A stretch of DNA of 64,000 nucleotides from Tissierella pigra (GTDB lineage Bacteria; Bacillota; Clostridia; Tissierellales; Tissierellaceae): positions 114,224 through 178,223 of the forward strand of contig NZ_VUNQ01000003.1 of assembly GCF_009695605.1 (NCBI RefSeq), given 5' to 3'. The notes below the pieces were generated by a model. It saw only the letters and a program-made list of their open reading frames with translations. It ran no database searches and was not told the DNA's origin. This document shows, piece after piece, positions 17,334 through 25,460 of this stretch. Within the stretch, counting starts at the first letter, position 1, and every line of letters starts with the position of its first letter. A program made the translations under genes and the position numbers.

Positions 17334-19064
17334 TTATTCTATCTTTCTATAAAGAGTAGCCATACTTATACCTAACTGTTTAGCCACCTCTGTCTTTCCC
17401 TCTAAACTATTTCCATAACGATTTAGATAATTTTCTATAATAGTTTTTTCATAAATCTTAGTCATTTCAGCCAATGTTTTACTATCCTGTTTGTCTTTAG
17501 AATCTATTTTCTTTCTTATATTTTTTACACCTACAATACTATCTTCTTCAAAAATAGTAGCATATTCTATAAGATTTTTTAGCTCCCTAATATTCCCTGG
17601 ATAGGAGTATCCCAATAGATACTTTTCACATTCTGCTGAAAACCCAAGTAAATCCTTTTTATATATTTTAGAAAAATGATTTAGAAAGTATCTGGAGAGC
17701 ATTATAATATCATATCCTCGTTCCCTCAAGGGTGGTATATAAATAGGAACTACATTTAATCTATATAATAAATCCTCTCTAAAACACCCTTCTCTTACCA
17801 TCTTATGCAAATCTCTATGAGTGGCAGAAATAACTCTAGGGTTAACTTTAATAGACTTATGTCCTCCTACTTTGGTTATTTCCTTTTCTTCAAGAGCACG
17901 TAGGATTTTTACCTGCATAGAATATGGTAAATCTCCTATTTCATCTAAAAATAATGTTCCTTCTTTTGCTATTTCAAACTTACCTACTTTCCCAGTAGTA
18001 TTTGCACCAGTAAAAGATCCTTTCTCATATCCAAACAATTCAGATTCTATTAGATTTTCTGGAATTGCTCCGCAGTTAATAGCCATAAAAACATCTTCCC
18101 TACGATGACTAGCTGTATGTATTGCCCTTGCAAATATTTCTTTACCAGTACCTGTTTCTCCTATTAATAACACAGATACATCCTTTTCAGCAACCTGAAT
18201 AGCTTGTCGCTTGGCATTTATAAGAAGTTCACTTTCTCCGATTATATTATCAAAGGTAGTTATATGCTTGTTTAAATCAGACTTTAAAACAGATTCCTTC
18301 ATCTTATTAAAATCAGAAAACACTAAAATTATCCCTTGCTTACTTCCCCCAATTTTTATTATATTTGAGTTAATAATAAATTCATATTCCCCGATTTTAA
18401 CAGGTCCAACTTCTCCATAGAAATGTTTTTTATCTAATTCTTCTAAACTCTTTTTTGGTATTATCTCCTCAATATCTAAAATAAGATTTATATCTAAATC
18501 AAGTCTTTCATTGATATAGTTATTTTTTGTCATTATTTTCATATTATTATCCAATATAATTATTCCCTCATTTAAGGAATTAATCAATGTAACCAACTCA
18601 GTTGAACGATACTCTAATAATTCTCCAAATCGCTTCTCACTTAAAATAGTACAAATAATATTACTTAGTTGATTTTCAAATTTTATATAACTATCCTTAT
18701 TGTTTATAATATTATCTCTTGCCTTTTCATTGAAAGCACACATCCCAAGTACCCCTATGATTTTTCCATTAAAATGTATAGGAATACATAGTTCTGCCAA
18801 TTCATTACAGCTGTCTTTGTTAAAGCAGTTTAAACAGAGAGGATCATTTATAGTATCAGTAATCAGGTATTGTTTTCCCGTCATTAAACTTTTGTGAAAA
18901 ACTGAATTCACAGGGGCTTTATTTCTAAAAACCTTATTTATATTATTTGTAGCCACAATTCGATTTAGATTTTCATCTACTATTGTAATATCTATATTGG
19001 TTACAGAATACATAGCATCAATAATATGCTTGAGCTCAGGAGCTATACTTTTTAAAAGATTCAT
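17334..19064 (-). CDS. sigma-54-dependent transcriptional activator
   Basis: 576 residues. A GAF/PAS-type sensor occupies the first ~290 residues, with a Cys-rich patch (CLNCFNKDSC near 80) that could bind metal or sense redox. The AAA+ domain follows: Walker A GETGTGKE, the sigma-54 contact loop GSFTGA (standard GAFTGA with A to S), Walker B LFLDEIGDL, and the R-finger region FREDLLYRLNVVPI. A Fis-type HTH ends the protein (EVAKQLGISMATLYRKI). It is divergent from the cysteine desulfidase-like gene, whose promoter is of -24/-12 type, so it almost surely activates that gene. Confidence 0.93.
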   Translation of the reverse strand: MNLLKSIAPELKHIIDAMYSVTNIDITIVDENLNRIVATNNINKVFRNKAPVNSVFHKSLMTGKQYLITDTINDPLCLNCFNKDSCNELAELCIPIHFNGKIIGVLGMCAFNEKARDNIINNKDSYIKFENQLSNIICTILSEKRFGELLEYRSTELVTLINSLNEGIIILDNNMKIMTKNNYINERLDLDINLILDIEEIIPKKSLEELDKKHFYGEVGPVKIGEYEFIINSNIIKIGGSKQGIILVFSDFNKMKESVLKSDLNKHITTFDNIIGESELLINAKRQAIQVAEKDVSVLLIGETGTGKEIFARAIHTASHRREDVFMAINCGAIPENLIESELFGYEKGSFTGANTTGKVGKFEIAKEGTLFLDEIGDLPYSMQVKILRALEEKEITKVGGHKSIKVNPRVISATHRDLHKMVREGCFREDLLYRLNVVPIYIPPLRERGYDIIMLSRYFLNHFSKIYKKDLLGFSAECEKYLLGYSYPGNIRELKNLIEYATIFEEDSIVGVKNIRKKIDSKDKQDSKTLAEMTKIYEKTIIENYLNRYGNSLEGKTEVAKQLGISMATLYRKIE

Positions 19065-19155
19065 TTTATCATCCTTTATTTAAAACTTTGATTACAAATA
19101 AGTTTATCATATAAATATATCATAATCAATAAATATACCCACTTTTATTATCATT

Positions 19156-19175
19156 TTTGAGAATAATTATTCAAA
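19156..19175. promoter_or_regulatory. candidate activator-binding dyad
   Basis: TTTGAGAATAATTATTCAAA is a near-perfect inverted repeat about 165 bp upstream of the -24/-12 promoter, a normal distance for an enhancer of a sigma-54 activator. AT-rich dyads arise by chance, so the role is inference. Confidence 0.4.
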
Positions 19176-19337
19176 ATTGATAAATTCATATATACCATGA
19201 AATATCAATGAAAAATTAATTGTTACTTCAATAAGTTTATCATATTTGAGAAAGATTTATTTATTTATATGGACTTAATATATATCTAATATTTGAATTT
19301 AACCATTTTGTTTAATATTTAACTATTTTTCCTTTAT

Positions 19338-19353
19338 TGGCATAGTACTTGCT
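19338..19353 (+). promoter_or_regulatory. sigma-54 (-24/-12) promoter
   Basis: TGGCATAGTACTTGCT matches the consensus TGGCAY-N5-TTGCW, with GG and GC separated by exactly 10 bases. It lies 30 bp before the start of the gene at 19383. Confidence 0.92.
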
Positions 19354-19382
19354 TAATTAATAGTCGAAAGGAGAAGGATGTT

Positions 19383-20672
19383 ATGATAAATAATAATCTT
19401 TTAATTGAAATATTAAAGGATCAAGTAAAACCAGCTCTTGGGTGTACAGAGCCTGGAGCTGTGGCATATGCCGTTGCTCGTGCTAAAGAAATACTTGATT
19501 CCAATGTTGAAAATCTAATTATTGGCGTTAATAGTAATATATTAAAAAATGGATTAGGTGTGGGCATACCCGGCACTAATGAGCGTGGAATTATATTTGC
19601 TGCTGCCCTTTCCTTAGTTATAGGGAAATCTGAATATGGCTTGGAAGTTCTTAAAGATGTAAAAAAAGAAAGTATAAAAGAAGCCTTAGACATTGTAAAC
19701 TCTAAGATTATTACTTTAGAATTAAACAAAGAGGCAGAAGGACTTTATATTTCTGTAGAAGCTTTTAGTAAAAATAATACATCAAAAGTTATAATTAAAA
19801 ATTCCCATACAAATATAGTATTTGAAAGTAAAAATGATGAAGTTTTACTTAACAAGGATAATTTAAATAAAGAACAGAGTATTTCTAGTACAAGCTCAAA
19901 TTATGAAATAAAATATGAAATTCAGAACTTTAATATCAAACAGCTTATAGACTTTTCAATAAATGGAAATATTGAAGATTTATCCTTTATTCAAGATGGA
20001 ATAGATATGAACCTATGCCTTGCAAAAATAGGTATTTCTGAAGATTTAGGAATGGGGCTAGGTAAATACCTATATGATAATGTAATGGACGTATATACTA
20101 AAGCCAAGGCATATACCTCTGGTGCTTCAGAAGCAAGAATGTCTGGATACCCACTTCCTGTAATGAGTAGTGCTGGTTCTGGAAACCATGGACTTGTAGC
20201 AATTATTCCTTTGAGTATAATTGGAAAAGAGAAAAATATTTCAGAGGAAAAAATCATTCGTTCCATTACTCTTAGTCATTTAGTAACTATTTATGTTAAG
20301 TCCTATATAGGCTCTCTATCTCCTGTATGTGGATGTGGTGTTGCTGCTGGAGTTGGTTGTGCCGCTGGACTTACCTTCATGGGTGGTGGAAACCATGTAC
20401 AAATTCAAGGTTCTATTAATAATATGATTGCTGGTATTACTGGAATGATATGTGATGGTGCAAAACTAGGCTGTTCTTATAAATTATCAATATCTGTAGA
20501 TGCAGCTATTGATGCTTCTAATATGGCATTAAAGAATATCTTTATACCAATAGATAATGGAATATTAGGCGAGACAACAGAACAAACCATTAAAAATCTA
20601 GCTCATGTATCAAATACTGGTATGAATAATACTGATAATATTATATTAGATGTAATGTTAAATAAATGTTAA
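19383..20672 (+). CDS. L-cysteine desulfidase family (CyuA/UPF0597-like), iron-sulfur
   Basis: 429 residues. The family breaks down L-cysteine (or a related amino acid) to pyruvate, ammonia and sulfide with a [4Fe-4S] cluster, and is related to the alpha subunit of iron-sulfur L-serine dehydratase. Visible landmarks are ALGCTEPGAVAYA near residue 20, SGASEARMSGYPLPVMSSAGSGNHG around 240-265 (quoted in the family as the GSGNHG core), and SPVCGCGVAAGVGCAAG near 310, supplying the cluster cysteines. The upstream sigma-54 promoter and divergent activator point to substrate-induced catabolism. GAAAGGAG is the ribosome site. A strong terminator follows. Confidence 0.9.
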   Translation: MINNNLLIEILKDQVKPALGCTEPGAVAYAVARAKEILDSNVENLIIGVNSNILKNGLGVGIPGTNERGIIFAAALSLVIGKSEYGLEVLKDVKKESIKEALDIVNSKIITLELNKEAEGLYISVEAFSKNNTSKVIIKNSHTNIVFESKNDEVLLNKDNLNKEQSISSTSSNYEIKYEIQNFNIKQLIDFSINGNIEDLSFIQDGIDMNLCLAKIGISEDLGMGLGKYLYDNVMDVYTKAKAYTSGASEARMSGYPLPVMSSAGSGNHGLVAIIPLSIIGKEKNISEEKIIRSITLSHLVTIYVKSYIGSLSPVCGCGVAAGVGCAAGLTFMGGGNHVQIQGSINNMIAGITGMICDGAKLGCSYKLSISVDAAIDASNMALKNIFIPIDNGILGETTEQTIKNLAHVSNTGMNNTDNIILDVMLNKC

Positions 20673-20709
20673 TAAATATCCTCTAGGAAAATTCTAGAGG
20701 ATATTTATT
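20671..20709 (+). terminator. terminator after the desulfidase gene
   Basis: AATAAATATCCTCTAG and its complement form a 16-bp stem with a 7-base loop, starting at the stop codon. The U-rich tail is poor, but the stem is perfect. Confidence 0.8.
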
Positions 20710-20774
20710 AACATACCATATAATAAAAAGTACACATTTCTGATGTTCATCTATATTATCAAGTAAAATCATAT

Positions 20775-22451
20775 TTATATAGTTTCACTTAATTTGAATT
20801 TCTTCATTTCATTTTGCAATAACTCTGCTACATCATTTAAGCCCTTAGCCTTTTCAGAAACCATCTCTATGCTTCCTAATTGTTCATATGCCGAAGCTGA
20901 AACTTGTTCAGTACCAGCAGATGTTTCTTCGGCAGAAGCTGAAATATTTTCTATTGCAATGATTATTTGCTCTTTACGTCCATTCATCTCTCTAGAAAGG
21001 GTTTCTACATTTTTAGCAACTCCTATTATTTTATCCAAAGCTTCTTTAATAGTATTGAAAATTTCACTAGTATCTTCAGAAGATTTCACATTTTCTTTAA
21101 CTATATCTAAGCTTGTTTCAATTTCATTTACTGCATTTTTAGATATATCTTGAATAGCATCTATTTTATTCTTAATATCTCCTGTTGCCTTAGAAGTTTG
21201 TTCTGATAATTTCCTAATTTCCTCTGCCACAACTGCAAACCCTTTTCCAGCCTCCCCTGCCCTTGCAGATTCAATAGATGCGTTAAGAGCCAATAAATTT
21301 GTCTGAGTAGCAATCTCTGTAATAATGCTTACTATACTTGAAATATCGGAAGAAGTTTTATCTACTTCTTTAACAATTGTACTTACTTGCTGAGAAGACA
21401 ATTTGTTTTTTTCAGACCATTCAGAAAGCTGACTAACAATAGAAACTCCTTCACTACTAAGTTTATCTATATCCTTTGTCATATTTGCAATGCTCAATGT
21501 ACTATCAATTATATAGTCAATGTTCTTAGACAATTGACCTATTTGTTCAGCACCTTTTTCAGTATCGTGAGCTTGTTCTTCGGTAGCCTTTGCTATTTCA
21601 CTAATTGCTGAATTAATCTCATCTGTAGTTCTAACTGTATCACCAGAAATAACTGTCAATACCCTTGCTGATTCTGTTAACTCCTCGCTGGTATCTAATA
21701 TAGCATATATTACATTTTTCAAGGAGTCACGCATACTAATAATCTTCTGTGCCATTGATCCGATTTCATCACATCTATTAGATAAAACCTCTAAATCAGG
21801 GTTTTCAGTAAAATCAAGTATAGCAGTTTGGTGAATAACTCCCTCTAATAATGTTATGGCTACAATAATACGATCAATTATAAACCACATTAAAACCCCT
21901 ATTACAATAAAACTTCCACACCCTATTATAATTTGATAAAACAACACAGCAGTTGAAATAGACTTTATGCCACTTTCTGGAACACCAATATCTAAAACTC
22001 CATATAACTCTCCATTTTTATAAATAGGCTCCATTATATCATAAGTCCATATTCCTTGTGTTTCTGCATACCATCTAGTAAATTGATTTTTTCCATGTTT
22101 AGCTCCATCAATAGTGTACTCATCTTCATAAACCTTATTAAGTTTCTGTATATCACTATGAGCCACTGCTTGAACATCTTTGTCGATTACAATAGCATAG
22201 GTGACATTGTTTTGAGTTGACTTTAATTCAACAAATTTTTGTAATTCTGGAATTGGATTAGTTTCATTATTCAAAATTACTTCTACTTGTTTTGCCATTT
22301 CAAAAACTTGTTCCTTAGCCTTTTCAATTAGTACATTTTTACTTTTTTCTTTTAGAACTAAGTTTGTAAAAACTGCACTTACAACAAAGGCTAAAAGTAG
22401 TAAACTCAGTATTACAGTAGTTAAAAGTCTTCTTATACTCTTATTCTTCAT
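20775..22451 (-). CDS. methyl-accepting chemotaxis protein
   Basis: 558 residues. A membrane anchor at about 10-32, an extracytoplasmic Cache-like sensor to about 180, a second transmembrane segment ([20 protein letters not shown]), a HAMP-like linker, then the coiled-coil signalling domain with the conserved hairpin tip ([40 protein letters not shown], quoted as [12 protein letters not shown]). It senses an extracellular ligand and controls CheA. It is transcribed alone; GGGGGAAA precedes ATG 22451. The ligand cannot be predicted. Confidence 0.93.
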   Translation of the reverse strand: MKNKSIRRLLTTVILSLLLLAFVVSAVFTNLVLKEKSKNVLIEKAKEQVFEMAKQVEVILNNETNPIPELQKFVELKSTQNNVTYAIVIDKDVQAVAHSDIQKLNKVYEDEYTIDGAKHGKNQFTRWYAETQGIWTYDIMEPIYKNGELYGVLDIGVPESGIKSISTAVLFYQIIIGCGSFIVIGVLMWFIIDRIIVAITLLEGVIHQTAILDFTENPDLEVLSNRCDEIGSMAQKIISMRDSLKNVIYAILDTSEELTESARVLTVISGDTVRTTDEINSAISEIAKATEEQAHDTEKGAEQIGQLSKNIDYIIDSTLSIANMTKDIDKLSSEGVSIVSQLSEWSEKNKLSSQQVSTIVKEVDKTSSDISSIVSIITEIATQTNLLALNASIESARAGEAGKGFAVVAEEIRKLSEQTSKATGDIKNKIDAIQDISKNAVNEIETSLDIVKENVKSSEDTSEIFNTIKEALDKIIGVAKNVETLSREMNGRKEQIIIAIENISASAEETSAGTEQVSASAYEQLGSIEMVSEKAKGLNDVAELLQNEMKKFKLSETI

Positions 22452-22792
22452 TTATTTCCCCCCTAAATATTGGTGTATAAAAATAACCTTAATGACTTTC
22501 AATTACATTATATATATCAATATATTAACAATTCAGTTTCTGGAATAATCAATATATTAATTTAAAATTTCAACTCATTTCAACTAAGGAGTCATAGTGA
22601 GATATACTAATTTTAATTTGTTAATACTAAATAGTTTTTCTTTAATATAAATTTGTTTATTGTAAAAATATTTTTATAATTGAAATAACTTATTATTCTT
22701 TATATACCCACATTTAATACATAACTTAAATTATACTAAAATATTTTTTTGTAATATTTCCAAAATATTGTGTCTTCACATATGGACTCAAT
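22452..22792. other. AT-rich intergenic region
   Basis: About 340 bp of very AT-rich sequence upstream of the chemotaxis gene. No open frame or clear hairpin was seen; it must contain that gene's leftward promoter. Confidence 0.4.
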
Positions 22793-22898
22793 TTAAAATT
22801 GAATTTTTTATGAGAGAAGCCTCTTGAAGAACTCCTTTTAATAAGTCCGATACAATAAACGCCTTAGGTCCTTCCAAATTTTCCCCTACCTTCAATAA
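22793..22898 (-). pseudogene. internally deleted fragment of a ppsR duplicate
   Basis: Two blocks match the 5' part of the ppsR gene at 28113-28937 on the same strand: 22793-22835 corresponds to 28751-28793, and 22840-22898 to 28900-28959 including the start region. About 100 bp between them are missing. Shared strings include TTATGAGAGA and CAATAAA next to TAGGTCCTTCCAA/TAAGTCCTTCCAA. It is therefore a broken partial copy, not a gene. Confidence 0.8.
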
Positions 22899-22912
22899 AA
22901 TACCCAGCATTT

Positions 22913-24271
22913 TTATAAATGGTGGGTAGTCTTTTCTTCCCATTTACTTCCTCTATATCGATGAATAAAAAATGCTGCTCTTACATACCAGTCACAAATC
23001 ATGGCAATCCAAACTCCAAACATTCCAAAACCTAAATATTTGGCAAATAATATACCAAGTCCAATCCTTGTAATCCACATAGAACTCACACTTATTATCA
23101 TGGCATACTGTACATCATTTGCGGCTCTTAAGGTGTTTGGGAGAGTAAAGCCCAATGGCCACACTAAGGAAGCATGTATTCCATAGAATATTATTATCTT
23201 TCTTGCCAATGCAGCAGTTTCAGGTGATAAATTATACATCTTCAGTATAAAGGGGGATGCCAGTATTATAATTCCATTTACCAGAGCTAAAGCCATATAG
23301 GCATATTTATGAAGTACCTTTGTATAGTATCTAGCCTGATCATAATCTCCAGCTCCTACACACTGACTGACTACAGTAACAAGACCTAATCCTATGGCAG
23401 CACCAGGAAGAAACTGAAAGGCCGTAACTGTATTTGCAACTGCATTTGCTGTAATAGCCGCAGTGCCAAATCCAGATACGACACTCAATAGTAATATCTT
23501 ACCTAGCTGAAACATACTATTTTCTATTCCATTTGGTATTCCTATTTGAAGAATATTCTTAACCATTTTACCATCAAATTTATATTTAAATGGCTTATTT
23601 ATATAAATGGGAAGGCTTTCATCTCTAAGCAACAAAACTATAATTACAGCAGCTACTACCCTAGATATCAAGGTTGGAATGGCAGCTCCCTCAACTCCCA
23701 TGCCAAATCCATATATCAATATTGCATTTCCCACAATGTTGATGGTATTCATTATCAAGGAGGTCTTCATAGTAATTTTAGAATTTCCCATAGCTCTGAA
23801 TAAAGCTGCCCCACTGTTATATACTGCTATAAACGGAATACTGGCAAATACTATATTCATATAGGTATTGGCGTGTGTTGCAACAGTAGCCTCAATGGAA
23901 CCGAATACCACATTTAATATAAACCCTCTGCCAACATATACTACTACCATTATGACCAGTGAAATAAGTGTTGCAAATACCATAAGCTGCTCCCCTGCTT
24001 TTGAAGCCTTTTCCTTCTGATTTCTTCCTATGTACTGTCCTGCAACTACAGCTCCACCTGTTGCCAATGCCGCAAATAAATTTATAAGCAGAATATTTAC
24101 TGAATCCACTAGAGATACGGCTGATACTCCACTTTCCCCAACACTGGCAACCATTACTGTGTCTGCCATACCCACAGCCACAGCCAGTAACTGCTCAAAT
24201 ATAAGAGGCATAATGAGATAAATAAGATTTTTTCTGGAAAAAATATAGTTTTCTTTTATATGGTTTTTCAA
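22913..24271 (-). CDS. MATE-family multidrug/sodium exporter
   Basis: About 452 residues with twelve hydrophobic segments, typical of MATE (NorM/DinF) transporters that expel cationic drugs using Na+ or H+ gradients. Conserved stretches are FEQLLAVAVGMADTVMV near the N-terminus, GGAVVAGQYIGR near residue 80, and IGIPNGIENSMFQLG near 245. Start choice: TTG 24271 has GAAGGGA upstream, while the longer frame from 24304 begins inside a terminator-like hairpin. Substrate unknown. Confidence 0.88.
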   Translation of the reverse strand: MKNHIKENYIFSRKNLIYLIMPLIFEQLLAVAVGMADTVMVASVGESGVSAVSLVDSVNILLINLFAALATGGAVVAGQYIGRNQKEKASKAGEQLMVFATLISLVIMVVVYVGRGFILNVVFGSIEATVATHANTYMNIVFASIPFIAVYNSGAALFRAMGNSKITMKTSLIMNTINIVGNAILIYGFGMGVEGAAIPTLISRVVAAVIIVLLLRDESLPIYINKPFKYKFDGKMVKNILQIGIPNGIENSMFQLGKILLLSVVSGFGTAAITANAVANTVTAFQFLPGAAIGLGLVTVVSQCVGAGDYDQARYYTKVLHKYAYMALALVNGIIILASPFILKMYNLSPETAALARKIIIFYGIHASLVWPLGFTLPNTLRAANDVQYAMIISVSSMWITRIGLGILFAKYLGFGMFGVWIAMICDWYVRAAFFIHRYRGSKWEEKTTHHL

Positions 24272-24293
24272 TATTTCAGATCCCTTCAAAATA

Positions 24294-24329
24294 AAAAAAT
24301 CCATCTAAACATTAAAAGATAGATTTTTT
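24294..24329 (-). terminator. terminator between the MBL-fold and MATE genes
   Basis: On the minus strand AAAAATC and ATCT pair with AGAT and GATTTTT, followed by T7-A-T4. It lies between the stop of the MBL-fold gene (24483) and the MATE start, so it most likely ends the upstream transcript. Confidence 0.6.
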
Positions 24330-24482
24330 TATTTTATTTATATAATTCGAGATAATTATATTAAAAAAGATTCAATAAGTCAAACACTTGTATTGCCGAA
24401 ATATGCCCCTCAGAATGTTTATACATTATATTCATAAAAAATTCAAAACTTTTATTGAGATTTATATTGTCTAGTAGCTTAT

Positions 24483-25316
24483 TTATTCTATATATAATAT
24501 ATCTCCAGTATTATTATCAATAAAACTTCCTTCCAATCCTTGACTAAGCATAGTTTCTCCTTGTTTTCCTGTACAATGACAGGCACCTATTAACTCAATA
24601 TCCTTTTCCTTTAGATATTCTATTATTTTATTTATCTTTTCATCATTTTCTTCAACTAAGTGAGTTCCACCTATTACACCATATATATTCATATCTATTC
24701 TCTCTATTATAGTATCTAATATATTTACAATTCCTGCATGAGAACATCCTACTATTACTACTAGCCCTCTATTAGTCTTAATTCCTAAGGACACTTCTTC
24801 TAGGAACATATCTTTTTTATATTCTTCGTCTTCTTTTAAATACATATTTTGATTTGTATTTTCAAATTCTTGGTTTCTATTGAAGTTTGTAAAAACAATT
24901 AGATTTTCTGTAATATTTAATATATCTTCATTTATGTATTTTACCTGTATATTATTTTCACTTAAAAACTGCTCCTCAAAGGGATTTCCTACATATTCAT
25001 ATTCTCCACTTTCCATTAAATTATATTTCTTATTAAAGAATCCATTTCCTAAATATAAATTAATACTAGGATTTATTTCTTTTATAAGTCTTTCGAACCC
25101 ACCACTATGATCATAATGTCCATGACTAATTATCACATAGTCTAAATCCTTCAAATCAATATCTAGATCCTTTGCATTGTCTATAAAGTCTCCACTTTGC
25201 CCTGTATCAAATAATATCTTATTTCCATCCACCTCTATATATATTGATAATCCATATTCTGTATATAACTCTTCCCTATCTCCAGGTTTATTTTCAATTA
25301 ATGTAGCTATTTTCAT
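24483..25316 (-). CDS. MBL-fold metallohydrolase
   Basis: 277 residues. The metallo-beta-lactamase signature HGHYDHSGG is at about residue 71, preceded by LFDTGQSGDF, and followed by CSHAGIVN near residue 180 and the C-terminal CHCTG (His ligand). This is the subgroup annotated as dihydropteroate-synthase-related beta-RFAP-synthase-like hydrolases in anaerobes; the substrate is not known. ATG 25316 (GAGGTG upstream) is preferred to a GTG three codons earlier. Confidence 0.85.
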   Translation of the reverse strand: MKIATLIENKPGDREELYTEYGLSIYIEVDGNKILFDTGQSGDFIDNAKDLDIDLKDLDYVIISHGHYDHSGGFERLIKEINPSINLYLGNGFFNKKYNLMESGEYEYVGNPFEEQFLSENNIQVKYINEDILNITENLIVFTNFNRNQEFENTNQNMYLKEDEEYKKDMFLEEVSLGIKTNRGLVVIVGCSHAGIVNILDTIIERIDMNIYGVIGGTHLVEENDEKINKIIEYLKEKDIELIGACHCTGKQGETMLSQGLEGSFIDNNTGDILYIE

Positions 25317-25411
25317 CCTATTCACCTCTTATATGATTATTACCCTTAGATATAAACTTAATCTTCAATTTAATTACACCCCTATAAACTATTTACCATA
25401 AAGACAAAGGG

Positions 25412-25449
25412 GGGCATTTCATAACTGATTGATCAGTTATGAAATGCCC
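25412..25449 (-). terminator. terminator after ppdK
   Basis: GGGCATTTCATAACTGAT and its full complement form an 18-bp perfect stem with a two-base loop, 11 bp after the ppdK stop. The U tract after it is short. It could also work on the plus strand. Confidence 0.8.
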
Positions 25450-25460
25450 TTATATTAGTT

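Noticed and set aside
24364..24480. A ~35-codon frame on the minus strand after the MBL-fold gene (FMNIMYKHSEGHISAIQVF)
   Set aside because: No start with ribosome site, no recognisable family; may be a remnant, but I cannot support it.
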